Source: NBML01 sp029939535 (lineage in GTDB: Bacteria > Desulfobacterota > Desulfobacteria > Desulfobacterales > Desulfobacteraceae). Taken from it: a DNA stretch of 21,172 nucleotides. Every line of letters starts with the position of its first letter. Position 1 is the stretch's first letter. The notes below the pieces were generated by a model. It was not told the DNA's origin. It made no database searches and worked only from the letters and a program-made list of their open reading frames with translations. The stretch lies in NCBI GenBank assembly GCA_029939535.1, contig JAOZST010000052.1, forward strand, positions 1 to 21,172, read 5' to 3'. A program made the translations under genes and the position numbers. Shown here in pieces: positions 7,360-15,912 of this stretch.

Positions 7360-7399
7360 CCCAAAGCCCAAAGCCATAGCCCAAAGCCATAGCCCAAAG
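7360..7399 (+). repeat. Short tandem repeat upstream of the ABC ATPase gene
   Basis: The stretch is built only from CCCAAAG and CCATAG: CCCAAAG twice, then CCATAG, CCCAAAG, CCATAG, CCCAAAG. The 13-base unit AAAGCCATAGCCC occurs twice in perfect tandem (7370-7382 and 7383-7395). It lies between the terminator and the ATG at 7406 and takes the place where an SD would be expected. Confidence 0.9.
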
Positions 7400-7405
7400 A
7401 TTGAT

Positions 7406-8926
7406 ATGAAAAAAATCCAACGCCTTGAAATGAAAGATCTAAGCAAATCATTTCAAGGAATCCATGCCAATAAAGATATTAACCTTGTTGTCAAATCTGG
7501 TGAGATTTTAGGCCTTCTAGGGGAAAACGGTGCCGGTAAAACAACCCTGATGAACATCCTCTACGGTCTATACCAGCCGGACTCAGGGCAAATCAAAATC
7601 AACAACCACCCCATCAGCATTAAGAATCCCATCGAATCCATCACCCATGGAATTGGCATGGTCCACCAACATTTCATGCTGATCAAAAACCATTCTGTAA
7701 TTGAAAACATTGCTCTGGGATATAAAGACACTCCCTTTTTTTTCCCGAAAACACAATTAAGGAAAAGAGTGGAAGAATTTTCCAAACAATTTAATTTCAA
7801 AATTGATCTGGACCAGAAAATATGGCAATTGTCCGCCGGAGAGCAGCAGCGGATTGAAATAATTAAAGCTCTGTTAAATGGAGCAGATCTGCTCATCCTT
7901 GATGAACCCACTTCAGTTTTGACCCCCCTAGAAATCCAGGAATTAATTTCCATCCTGAGATTGATGAAGGCCCAGGGACATATGATCATCTTTATTTCCC
8001 ACAAACTGAATGAAATCATGGATATCTGCGACAGGGTAACAGTGCTGCAAAAGGGTCAAATTGTAGGGCATGCCGCTACTGCTGAAACAGATAAAAAATC
8101 CCTGGCCCGGATGATGGTTGGACGGGATATTGTCTTTAATATTGACAAAGAAAAACTTAAAAAAGGAAAAAAAATTCTGTCTGTTAAGGATATCCATATC
8201 ACAGGAGACAAGGGAATGCCTGCGGTAAAAGGAGTCTCCTTTGAATTGTTTGAAAACGAAATTTTCGGTATTGCAGGGGTTTCAGGTAATGGCCAGAGGG
8301 AACTGGCTGAAGCAATAACCGGCATCAGGAAGGTCGATTCAGGATCAATCCGGACAAATGGAAAGGATATCACCAACAAATCCCCTCGCCAGATATATGA
8401 CTACGGTGTCTCCCATGTACCTGAAGAAAGGATACGTTTCGGTATTGCCCCGGGACTTTTTATCTATGACAATGCAATTTTAAAACAGCATCATCTGGAA
8501 AAATTTTCCAAAAAATATTTCATCAAGTATAACCAAGTAAAAAAACATACCAAATCCATTATCAATGATTTTAAGGTCGCAACCCACTCCATTGACAACC
8601 CGACCAGAAACCTGTCCGGAGGAAATATACAAAAACTGATCCTGGGAAGGGAAATCTCTGAAAAACCGCAGCTTCTGGTGGCATCCCATCCCACCTACGG
8701 ACTGGACGTGGGGGCCACGGAATTTTTAAGGCAGCACCTTCTGGAACTTCGCAAGCAGGGAAGTGCAATATTGTTGTTTTCAGAAGACCTTGAAGAGATC
8801 TTCGAACTTTGCGACCGGGTGGCTGTTATTTTTGATGGCCAGTTCATGGGGATATTGGAGTCAGATGATGAACGTCTCTGTGACATAGGCTTGATGATGG
8901 CAGGATCAAAAAAAATCGACCAGTGA
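7406..8926 (+). CDS. ABC transporter ATP-binding protein, two nucleotide-binding domains (nucleoside/BMP type)
   Basis: This 506-residue protein has two ATPase cassettes, as in NupO/RbsA-like importers. The first is canonical: Walker A GENGAGKTT (about residues 38-46), Q-loop MVHQHFML, signature LSAGEQQ, Walker B LLILDEPTSVLT. The second is degenerate, as usual for this subfamily: the P-loop reads GVSGNGQREL without the Lys, the signature is LSGGNIQK, and the Walker B position reads LLVASHPTYGLD, where the catalytic Glu is replaced. It powers uptake through the two downstream permeases. The ATG at 7406 has no SD because a tandem repeat precedes it; an ATG at 7430 is an alternative that would remove eight residues. 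A 120-base gap, containing another short repeat, separates it from the permease. Confidence 0.93.
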   Translation: MKKIQRLEMKDLSKSFQGIHANKDINLVVKSGEILGLLGENGAGKTTLMNILYGLYQPDSGQIKINNHPISIKNPIESITHGIGMVHQHFMLIKNHSVIENIALGYKDTPFFFPKTQLRKRVEEFSKQFNFKIDLDQKIWQLSAGEQQRIEIIKALLNGADLLILDEPTSVLTPLEIQELISILRLMKAQGHMIIFISHKLNEIMDICDRVTVLQKGQIVGHAATAETDKKSLARMMVGRDIVFNIDKEKLKKGKKILSVKDIHITGDKGMPAVKGVSFELFENEIFGIAGVSGNGQRELAEAITGIRKVDSGSIRTNGKDITNKSPRQIYDYGVSHVPEERIRFGIAPGLFIYDNAILKQHHLEKFSKKYFIKYNQVKKHTKSIINDFKVATHSIDNPTRNLSGGNIQKLILGREISEKPQLLVASHPTYGLDVGATEFLRQHLLELRKQGSAILLFSEDLEEIFELCDRVAVIFDGQFMGILESDDERLCDIGLMMAGSKKIDQ

Positions 8927-8927
8927 A

Positions 8928-8955
8928 GTTAGCGGTTAGCGGTTAGACGTTCGAC
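8928..8955 (+). repeat. Heptamer tandem repeat downstream of the ABC ATPase gene
   Basis: Four consecutive 7-base units start two bases after the TGA stop: GTTAGCG twice, then GTTAGAC, then GTTCGAC. The last two units are imperfect. The rest of the gap to 9046 is AT-rich and shows no further structure. Confidence 0.85.
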
Positions 8956-9046
8956 TAAAAAGAAGTGAAGATGAAAGATTTTAGAAAAATAAAATTCATA
9001 CACACAGATTTCATGGAAATAAAGAGATTTTATAAAGAATAGGCCA

Positions 9047-10123
9047 ATGATAAAAATCACCACCACCGACCGATACAATATCACACCATTCAGGTCTTTG
9101 ATGACCAATGTTTTTTCCCTGGCTGCAGGACTTTTTGTCATCAGTATTATTTTTCTTATAGCAGGAGTTAATCCCTTATTTGCCATTTCAGAAATATTTT
9201 CCGGTTCTTTTGGTTCTGCCTATGGATTTAAGGAAACCCTGACCAAGGCTATTCCTCTTATTCTCATAGGTGCCGGCCTTACCCTGGCCTTTAGGGCCAA
9301 GTTCTGGAACATAGGGGCTGAGGGACAGCTTCTCATGGGTGCGATTTTCTCAACCTGGACCGGTCTGACTTTTGGTGATGCCCTGCCCTCCTATCTCATT
9401 GTTCCCATGATTTTTATGGCCGGTTTCATTGGCGGAGCCTTGTGGGGAATCATTCCAGCCATACTTAAAATTAAATATTCCATCAATGAAGTAATTTCAA
9501 CTTTGATGCTCAATTATATCTGTGCTGAATTTTTAACCATGCTCATTGTGGGCCCCTGGAAAGGAAAAGCCAGATTTGGATTTCCAGGTACTGACAACCT
9601 GCCGGAATCTGCCATCCTGGGTGTTATCCCAGGATCACGAATCCACTATGCCACCCTGATTCTGGCCATTATCTGTGCAGTTGTTCTTTGTGTGGTCATC
9701 TACAAGACCCGGTTTGGATACGAGACCCGGGTGGTGGGAGAAAACCCGGATGCAGGCAAATATGCAGGCATTGATTTTCTAAAGACCAGCCTGATTCTCA
9801 TGGCAATCAGCGGAGGACTTGCAGGCTTTGCAGGGGTTGGAGAGATCGCCGGAATCCATCATTATCTGGGATACCCGGCATCGGTCTCCTCGGGATACGG
9901 ATTTACCGCCATCATTGTGGCCTGGCTTGCCAAACTCAATCCTTTGTATGCAATTATCTCGGGTATATTTTTTGCCGGCATTCTGGTGGGAGGTGATGCC
10001 ATCCAGATTTCCCTGGGCCTGCCTGCGGCCACAGTGGAGATTGTCAACGGTATATTATTGTTTTTTTTAATCATGGGTGATTATTTTTTAAACAACAAAA
10101 TAAGCATCCGGTTTTCAAACTGA
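9047..10123 (+). CDS. ABC transporter permease (nucleoside/BMP type, BPD_transp_2)
   Basis: This 358-residue inner-membrane permease has about nine or ten hydrophobic segments. Family marks are LAFRAKFWNIGAEGQLLMGA, INEVISTLMLNYI and the cytoplasmic EAA-like turn VVGENPDAGKYAGID, which contacts the ATPase. It pairs with the next permease to form the translocation path for the substrate delivered by the BMP protein. The start at 9047 has only weak SD-like sequence; an internal Met at residue 19 (MTNVFSLAAG) would remove the cytosolic N-terminal tail, but the longer form is typical of the family. It ends 18 bases before the second permease gene. Confidence 0.92.
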   Translation: MIKITTTDRYNITPFRSLMTNVFSLAAGLFVISIIFLIAGVNPLFAISEIFSGSFGSAYGFKETLTKAIPLILIGAGLTLAFRAKFWNIGAEGQLLMGAIFSTWTGLTFGDALPSYLIVPMIFMAGFIGGALWGIIPAILKIKYSINEVISTLMLNYICAEFLTMLIVGPWKGKARFGFPGTDNLPESAILGVIPGSRIHYATLILAIICAVVLCVVIYKTRFGYETRVVGENPDAGKYAGIDFLKTSLILMAISGGLAGFAGVGEIAGIHHYLGYPASVSSGYGFTAIIVAWLAKLNPLYAIISGIFFAGILVGGDAIQISLGLPAATVEIVNGILLFFLIMGDYFLNNKISIRFSN

Positions 10124-10141
10124 CAGGAATCCAATTAATTT

Positions 10142-11062
10142 ATGGAAGAAATAATCATTTCAACACTCCAAAGAACTTTGGTGGCTGCAACGCCTCTGCT
10201 CCTTGCCACCACCGGGGAAATCATTACCGAAAGATCCGGAATCCTGAACCTTGGAATAGAGGGGGTAATGGCTTTGGGGGCTGTGGTTGCATTTATTGTC
10301 ACCATGACCACAGGCCAGCCCTGGCTTGGAGTTCTGGCTGCCATTGGGGCGGGCATGGCCATATCCGTTATCCATGCCTTTGCTTCCATCACCCTCCAGG
10401 CCAACCAGGTGGTATCCGGCCTGGCACTAACCATGCTGGGCCTGGGGCTTTCAGGCATGCTGGGCAAACCCTATGTAGGAAAACCTTTGAGTATAAAAAT
10501 GGATGACATTGTTATTCCCTATCTATCGGACATCCCCTATATCGGCAAAGTTTTATTCACTGGAGGCCCGTTTTTCTATCTGGCCATAATACTTGCCCTG
10601 GCATCCTGGTTTTTACTTGAACGAACAAGGCTTGGTATCCAGATCCGGTCCACAGGGGAAAACCCCAGGGCAACTGAAACCCAGGGGGTTAATGTGTTTT
10701 TAATCCGGTATTTGTCCGTACTCATTGGCGGAGGATTTTCAGCCCTGGCCGGTGCCCATTTGTCCATCTCCTATTCAAAATCATGGATTGAAGGCATGAC
10801 TGCAGGCAGGGGATGGATTGCCATTGCCCTGACCATTTTTGCCCTTTGGAATCCCGGCCGGGCCATATGGGCTGCCTTTCTCTTTGGAGGCATTTTTGTA
10901 GCCCAGTATTTACTGCAGCCCCTGGGTATCTCTCCCAACTTTCTGTCCATGCTGCCATATATTGCCACCCTGCTGATCCTGCTGCTGATCAGCCTGAAAG
11001 ATCCGAAAAAGCTCAATGCTCCTGCCATGCTGGCAGAACCCTATAAGCGCGGAGAAAGATAA
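10142..11062 (+). CDS. ABC transporter permease, second subunit (nucleoside/BMP type)
   Basis: This 306-residue permease completes the importer. It begins with the characteristic block ITERSGILNLGIEGVMALGA, has about eight membrane segments, and carries STGENPRATETQGVN as the cytoplasmic coupling turn. The late block GMTAGRGWIAIALTIFALWNP is strongly conserved in this subfamily (NupQ-like). It is shorter than the first permease, as usual for the pair. AGGAA lies upstream of the ATG, at a rather long distance. The operon seems to end here: the next gene is 72 bases on and has its own promoter-like sequence, although no hairpin terminator is visible in that gap. Confidence 0.92.
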   Translation: MEEIIISTLQRTLVAATPLLLATTGEIITERSGILNLGIEGVMALGAVVAFIVTMTTGQPWLGVLAAIGAGMAISVIHAFASITLQANQVVSGLALTMLGLGLSGMLGKPYVGKPLSIKMDDIVIPYLSDIPYIGKVLFTGGPFFYLAIILALASWFLLERTRLGIQIRSTGENPRATETQGVNVFLIRYLSVLIGGGFSALAGAHLSISYSKSWIEGMTAGRGWIAIALTIFALWNPGRAIWAAFLFGGIFVAQYLLQPLGISPNFLSMLPYIATLLILLLISLKDPKKLNAPAMLAEPYKRGER

Positions 11063-11067
11063 ACCCT

Positions 11068-11098
11068 TTGACTTTTGTCTTAATTTTATTGATATATA
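11068..11098 (+). promoter_or_regulatory. Candidate promoter upstream of the CheX-like gene
   Basis: A -35 box TTGACT at 11068-11073 is followed after 17 bases by GATATA (11091-11096), or after 19 bases by TATATA (11093-11098), in an AT-rich gap. The transcript would start about 30 bases before the ATG at 11135. The spacing choice is ambiguous. Confidence 0.4.
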
Positions 11099-11134
11099 AA
11101 AAAAAGTACCAGTTAAAAAAAACAAGGAGGCTGC

Positions 11135-11668
11135 ATGTCTTTACCCACAATATCCATTGATGAAATTTCCAGACTCTTCCTTAAAACCACCCAGAATATG
11201 CTTGGCACTGCCACCAATCAGGAAGTAAGCTATTCTTCTACAATCCAGAAGATACCCAGGGTTTCTATGAAGCCGGACCTGACCTGTTTTGTCCAGTTTG
11301 ACGGAGATTATATTGGCCTTGTCATTTTAAATTTCACAGCCGATGCAGCCTTTGAAATCTATAAAAAATATATGATTGCCATGGGAATGCCCAAAGAAGA
11401 GCTGGCAACCAGTATCACATCACCGGAAGTTGCCGACAGCATAGGAGAAATAACCAATCAGCTCATGGGCCAGCTGATCAAGGATGTGGATGACCATTTT
11501 GAACTAAATGCTGTATTTGGCCAGCCCAAGGCCTTGACACTTAATTCTGCCATCACCCTGGTCATTGATGCCGATTATGCTGAAAACAGACGGCTTTCCT
11601 TTAAAATAGGCAATTATAATTTCCGCATTGAAATTGCCATGGAGCATACAGAATTTATATCGAATTAA
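11135..11668 (+). CDS. DUF3334 family protein with CheX/CheC-like fold
   Basis: This 177-residue cytosolic protein resembles the DUF3334 family known mainly from Vibrio and related bacteria. Matching blocks are MKPDLTCFVQFDGDYIGLV, AAFEIYKKYMIAMGMP, GEITNQLMGQL and a C-terminal EIAMEHTEFI. The segment SPEVADSIGEITNQLMG carries the E-x-x-N pattern (GEITN) used by CheX/CheC phosphatases of CheY-P, so a receiver-domain phosphatase or related role is possible but unproven. A strong SD (AAGGAGG) lies six bases before the ATG. No chemotaxis gene is nearby. The M48 protease follows 31 bases downstream, so the two may be co-transcribed. The DUF assignment is from remembered family sequence. Confidence 0.72.
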   Translation: MSLPTISIDEISRLFLKTTQNMLGTATNQEVSYSSTIQKIPRVSMKPDLTCFVQFDGDYIGLVILNFTADAAFEIYKKYMIAMGMPKEELATSITSPEVADSIGEITNQLMGQLIKDVDDHFELNAVFGQPKALTLNSAITLVIDADYAENRRLSFKIGNYNFRIEIAMEHTEFISN

Positions 11669-11699
11669 TTCCATGTAACAAAAAAAGCAGATATTTCCT

Positions 11700-13121
11700 A
11701 TGAAAATCCCCAGACATTTTTTTATTGGATGTTTGATTTTTATTTTCCTGGGGTGGAGTTCTTTTTCAGTGAATGCCCTTGCTATTTCCATTCCAGATGA
11801 GAAAAAACTTGGAAAGCAGTTCATGGAAATGATCAGGGAACAGCGGGTCATTCTCCATGATCCCATTGCAAGACAAATGATCAATACAGTTGGCAGGAAT
11901 ATCCAGTCTGTACTGCCCACCCAGCCCTTTGATTATTCATTCTTTCTGATCAATGACGATAATTTTAATGCCTTTGCCACCCCGGCAGCCAATATTTTTA
12001 TCCACAGGGGTTTGATTGATGCCCTGGATAACATTGATGAATTTGCCGGGATCATGGCCCATGAAATAGCCCATGCCGCAAGCCGCCATGTATCCGAGTC
12101 CATTGACCGGGCCAAACTAGTCAGCTTTGGCACCATTGCAGGAATGCTGGCAGGCATACTCATTGGAAATTCCGGAGGTGGTGATGCTGCCAAGGCACTT
12201 ACCATGGGTTCCATGGCCGCAGGTCAATCCAGCATGCTTGCCTATACCCGGGAAAATGAAACAGAAGCAGATGAAAAGGCCATCCTTTTTCTAAAACAGG
12301 TGGGATATAATCCCAAAGGCCTTTTGTCAGGTCTTACCAAGCTGAGGGAGTCGGACTATCGAGGAGTGGAAGGTATCCCCGACTATTTTAAAACCCATCC
12401 AGGAACCGGGAAAAGGATAATCCATATTGCTGGAATCCTGACAGATTATACACCTGACAAGGACAAAAAACCAACTCCAGATACCTTTGATTTTGAAATG
12501 GTAAAATACCGTTTAATGGGACTTTATGGAGACCTTACCAAAAGTTTTAACAATGTAGAAAACAAATTAGAAAAAGAACCTGAAAATCCAGCCCTGCACT
12601 ATGGCATTGGATTGCTGTATGCCAGAAAAAACCAACGGGATCTGGCCATATTCCATTTACAAAAAGCTTTATCCATTAAAATATTTGATCCCATGATCCT
12701 GGTTGAACTGGGACGGATCTACATCCACCAGGGCAGATATGAAAAAGCCCTGGACCTGCTCCAGGGAATCACAGAAGACCCGGTACTGGAGATTCTGGCC
12801 AAATATTATATGGCCATTGCCCAGATCGAATCCGGCAATCTTATTTCCGCAGAAAAAAATTTAAAGCAGGTGCTTGCTCTGGAAGAAGAAGCATACCCCA
12901 GGGCCTATTATCATCTAGCCAATATAATGTCCCAGGAAAAAAATCAGGCCATGTCCCATTATTACCTGGGGATCTACTATGATGAAACCAGGAAGCTTAA
13001 AAATGCCTCCCATCACCTGAAAAAGGCTGTTGAAACCCTGAATAATCCTGAAATAAAAAAGGATGCTGAGAAACGCCTTACAGATATTTTAAAATCCATC
13101 AAGAAAAAAAAATATTCCTGA
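11700..13121 (+). CDS. M48-family metalloprotease with C-terminal TPR repeats (BepA/YfgC-like)
   Basis: This 473-residue secreted protein has a signal peptide (about residues 1-28, IGCLIFIFLGWSSFSVNALA). The M48 domain follows, with zinc motif H121-E-I-A-H125 and the third ligand E187 in ENETEAD. Residues about 270-470 are helical repeats of TPR type, for example LHYGIGLLYARKNQRDLAIF and LVELGRIYIHQGRYEKALDL. This order matches BepA, the periplasmic protease/chaperone that monitors outer-membrane assembly of LptD. All catalytic residues are present, so it should be active. The ATG has no SD; translation may depend on the upstream gene, 31 bases away. It is convergent with the EF-G gene, 73 bases on, with no clear terminator between them. 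Confidence 0.9.
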   Translation: MKIPRHFFIGCLIFIFLGWSSFSVNALAISIPDEKKLGKQFMEMIREQRVILHDPIARQMINTVGRNIQSVLPTQPFDYSFFLINDDNFNAFATPAANIFIHRGLIDALDNIDEFAGIMAHEIAHAASRHVSESIDRAKLVSFGTIAGMLAGILIGNSGGGDAAKALTMGSMAAGQSSMLAYTRENETEADEKAILFLKQVGYNPKGLLSGLTKLRESDYRGVEGIPDYFKTHPGTGKRIIHIAGILTDYTPDKDKKPTPDTFDFEMVKYRLMGLYGDLTKSFNNVENKLEKEPENPALHYGIGLLYARKNQRDLAIFHLQKALSIKIFDPMILVELGRIYIHQGRYEKALDLLQGITEDPVLEILAKYYMAIAQIESGNLISAEKNLKQVLALEEEAYPRAYYHLANIMSQEKNQAMSHYYLGIYYDETRKLKNASHHLKKAVETLNNPEIKKDAEKRLTDILKSIKKKKYS

Positions 13122-13194
13122 AATTCTTCTATTCCTGACACCCTTTGAATCGCCCAGGTAACTCCAGACATTCCCAGGGTATCAGATTCAGATA

Positions 13195-15228
13195 TCAGAC
13201 CTTATCAAAGCTTGAAAACTGCATGGTAAATGTACCCCTGCCCTGGGTAGCGGACCGCAGGGCCGTGGAATATCCAAACATTTTTGCCAATGGAACCACA
13301 GCATGTATTACCTGGATGTTGGCCTTGGGATTGATGGATTCCACTTTGCCGCCCCGGGAGTTTAAATCGGATATGGCATCTCCCATATAGGTATCCGGAA
13401 CAAAAACTTCCACATCCATAATCGGTTCAAGAAGGGCAAGTTTTGCATCTTTCAAAGCATTTTTACAGGCCATGGAAGCGCATACTGAAAAAGCAAGCTC
13501 GGAACTTTTTCCCTCTTCATGACCTCCGCCTTCAAGAACAATCCCCACGTCCACCAGGGGATACCCTTTTAAAAATCCGCCTTCCAGGCTCTCCCTGATG
13601 CCCTTTTCAATGGCATCAACATATTGATCCTGTATCTGATCGTCCGTGGCTCTGGATATAAAAGTTACACCCTCTCCTCTTTCCAGGGGCAGAAGACTGA
13701 TGACCACATTGGCATAATGCTCTTTCCCCATGATTTCTTTTTCAAAAACAGCCTCACCCCTTGCAGGGGATATGACCACTTCCCGGTAAACAACCTGGGG
13801 GTTTCCAACATTGACATTGGTTTTAAACTCTTTGAGCATCCGGGATATAATGATTTCAAGATGGAGTTCTCCCATTCCTGAGAGGATGGTCTGCCCTGTT
13901 TCATCATCCTTGCTCACCTTGAGGGTGGGATCTTCAATGGTAAATTTTTCCAGTACATTGTCCAGTTTTTCCTGGTCAGCATGGGTCTTGGGTTCAATGG
14001 CGATGGAAATAACAGGATCCTCATATTCCATTTTCTCAAGTAATATTGGATAATCCTGGGAACAAAGGGTTTCACCTGTGCCGGAATCCTTGAGCCCGAC
14101 AATACCTACGATATCCCCGGCAGACGCTTCATTAAGCCGTTCCCGCTTATTGGCATGCATCTTGAGAATTCTGGACAGTTTTTCTTTTTTGTTTAAAATC
14201 GGATTAAACACCTCAGACCCGGCTTCAATTTTTCCGGAATATATCCTGGCAAAGGAGAGTTTCCTGCCCTCAATCATGGAAACCTTGAAAATCAGGGCTG
14301 CCAGGGGTCCGTTCTTTTCCGGTAAAAGTTCCAGTTCCTCTTCAGTATCAGGATGAACTCCCCTTACAGGCGGAACATCCTTGGGGCTTGGCAGAAATAA
14401 TTCAATGGCATTCAGCAGGGGCTGTACCCCTTTATTCTTCAAAGCACTGCCACAGAGCACAGGCACGATCTTCCGGGCGATTGTGGCTTCACGGATGGCT
14501 TTTAGTAAATCCTGGCGGGTTATTTCTTCCTCGGAAATATACTTTTCCATGATTCCATCATCCTGCTCAGATATATCTTCCAGCAGTTTTTCCCGATATT
14601 CCAATGCCAGGTCCTCAAATTCAGGATCAATATCTCTGGTTGTATATTCGGCCCCAAGGCTTTCATCATCCCAGCAGATCTGCTGCATATCAATGAGATC
14701 AATCACACCGGTAAAATTATCCTCAACCCCCATGGGCACCTGGATCATAACAGGATTGGCGCCCAGTTTCTCAATCATTGAATCAACTGCCCAGAAAAAA
14801 TCAGCTCCAGTACGATCCATCTTATTGATAAAGGCCATTCTGGGCACAGAGTATCTGTCTGCCTGGCGCCATACGGTTTCAGACTGTGGTTCCACCCCAC
14901 CCACAGCGCAAAAGACACCGATGGCTCCATCAAGAACCCGAAGAGCCCGTTCCACTTCAACTGTAAAATCAACATGGCCCGGGGTATCGATGATCTGAAT
15001 CAGGGACTGATTCCATTCACAGGTAGTGACAGCAGAGGTAATGGTAATGCCCCGATCCTGTTCATCCTGCATCCAGTCCATGACAGCTTCACCATTGTGG
15101 ACCTCACCAATTTTATAGGATTTGCCCGTATAGTAGAGGATTCTTTCCGTTACTGTGGTTTTGCCCGCATCAATATGGGCCATGATTCCAATATTTCTGA
15201 TCTTTGAGATATTTTTTTGTTTGCTCAT
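13195..15228 (-). CDS. fusA: Translation elongation factor G paralogue (spdEFG1-like)
   Basis: This 677-residue ribosomal GTPase has all G motifs: AHIDAGKTT (17-25), RGITIT (59-64), DTPGHVDF (81-88) and NKMD (135-138), with GSA in CGSALKNKG as G5. It then carries the EF-G domains II-V. It moves tRNA and mRNA through the ribosome. It is about 15-25 residues shorter than classic EF-G, and wording such as TTVTERILYYTG, VFCAVGGVEPQSETVW and SAVTTC is closer to the spd-type EF-G found in spirochaetes, planctomycetes and deltaproteobacteria. In that group one paralogue is specialised for translocation and another for recycling. It is not near rpsL, rpsG or tuf, which supports a paralogue. Its ATG overlaps the stop of the upstream gene (ATGA). 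Confidence 0.9.
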   Translation of the reverse strand: MSKQKNISKIRNIGIMAHIDAGKTTVTERILYYTGKSYKIGEVHNGEAVMDWMQDEQDRGITITSAVTTCEWNQSLIQIIDTPGHVDFTVEVERALRVLDGAIGVFCAVGGVEPQSETVWRQADRYSVPRMAFINKMDRTGADFFWAVDSMIEKLGANPVMIQVPMGVEDNFTGVIDLIDMQQICWDDESLGAEYTTRDIDPEFEDLALEYREKLLEDISEQDDGIMEKYISEEEITRQDLLKAIREATIARKIVPVLCGSALKNKGVQPLLNAIELFLPSPKDVPPVRGVHPDTEEELELLPEKNGPLAALIFKVSMIEGRKLSFARIYSGKIEAGSEVFNPILNKKEKLSRILKMHANKRERLNEASAGDIVGIVGLKDSGTGETLCSQDYPILLEKMEYEDPVISIAIEPKTHADQEKLDNVLEKFTIEDPTLKVSKDDETGQTILSGMGELHLEIIISRMLKEFKTNVNVGNPQVVYREVVISPARGEAVFEKEIMGKEHYANVVISLLPLERGEGVTFISRATDDQIQDQYVDAIEKGIRESLEGGFLKGYPLVDVGIVLEGGGHEEGKSSELAFSVCASMACKNALKDAKLALLEPIMDVEVFVPDTYMGDAISDLNSRGGKVESINPKANIQVIHAVVPLAKMFGYSTALRSATQGRGTFTMQFSSFDKV

Positions 15229-15824
15229 TTCACAATCAACATATTTGTTTTATAAAAGTATTCAAGGCTTACATGCCCGCCAAGGCTGGGCACATCAGAT
15301 CCATTAACAAGTATTTTTACCTGTTTCACTTCAGGAATGTTCAATGCCAGAGAGTTAACAAGGGAATAAACCGCCAGCAGCTCTGATATTGTGTCCATTT
15401 CTTTTAAACGGCCATCCCTTATGCCGAGATCCACCCAGGTATTGCCATTTTCAGAGATAAACAGGGCATTTATCTTTGTGTCTGCCGGAAAAGTAGGTGC
15501 CAGGGCAGATGTGGGCGGTCCTGCCATCAACGCCCAAAGGATGGCATTGCCAAGTCCATGGGAATCCAATGTTGAGGGAAATTGTTTGGCCAGGGCTTTC
15601 AAATACCCACCCTCTGCAGCAGCAAAATATAAAAACCCATCAAAAAGTATGGGTTTTTCAATGGCCTTATCCGGGCTGACCTCATGGGAACTGCTATGAC
15701 CAGAACTGCCCTGGTTATTGCTGCCCTGGTGGATATTACCCTGATTTGCCCCGATTACGGACCCACAAAATAATAAACATATCACCGGAATAAAAAAAAT
15801 TATATATATATATTTTGATTTCAT
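15225..15824 (-). CDS. Secreted GerMN-domain protein
   Basis: This 199-residue protein has a strong signal peptide (hydrophobic about residues 4-25, likely cut after VIG) and no consensus lipobox, although a Cys sits in LLFCGSV. A Gln/Asn/Ser/His-rich linker (about 27-50) precedes a GerMN domain, about 75-190. Its marks are INALFISENGNTWVDLG, ELLAVYSLVNSLALNIPEVKQVKILVNGS and the closing LGGHVSLEYF. GerMN domains occur in the spore proteins GerM and LpqB and in many extracytoplasmic proteins of non-sporulating bacteria, where their role is unclear. Its last codon overlaps the EF-G start by four bases (ATGA), so the two are translationally coupled. A good promoter lies about 50-80 bases upstream. 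Confidence 0.8.
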   Translation of the reverse strand: MKSKYIYIIFFIPVICLLFCGSVIGANQGNIHQGSNNQGSSGHSSSHEVSPDKAIEKPILFDGFLYFAAAEGGYLKALAKQFPSTLDSHGLGNAILWALMAGPPTSALAPTFPADTKINALFISENGNTWVDLGIRDGRLKEMDTISELLAVYSLVNSLALNIPEVKQVKILVNGSDVPSLGGHVSLEYFYKTNMLIVK

Positions 15825-15874
15825 TTTTATTTCATTGGAACAATGTCTATAAATCCTTTAATTTAAAATGATAT

Positions 15875-15903
15875 TTGATACAGTATTGACCAGGGTGTGT
15901 CAA
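15875..15903 (-). promoter_or_regulatory. Candidate promoter of the gerMN-fusA operon
   Basis: On the - strand a perfect -35 box TTGACA (15903-15898) is followed after 17 bases by TATCAA (15880-15875). The transcript would start near 15868 and have a leader of about 44 bases. The -35 box is one half of a dyad TTGAC-N8-GTCAA (15886-15903), which could bind a dimeric regulator. Confidence 0.55.
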
Positions 15904-15912
15904 GAAAATAGC

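Noticed and set aside
13181..13200. TCAGAT-like near-repeat at the M48 / EF-G convergent junction
   Set aside because: Only about three short imperfect units, partly in the EF-G coding end; not clearly different from chance.
14381..14998. Long open frame (205 codons) on the + strand opposite the EF-G gene
   Set aside because: It is the antisense of a strongly conserved GTPase domain, Ser/Arg-rich with no family features or SD, as expected from codon bias of the real gene.
15795..15815. TA-rich run suggesting an origin or recombination hot spot
   Set aside because: It encodes the KYIYI part of the GerMN signal peptide; no DnaA boxes or iterons nearby.
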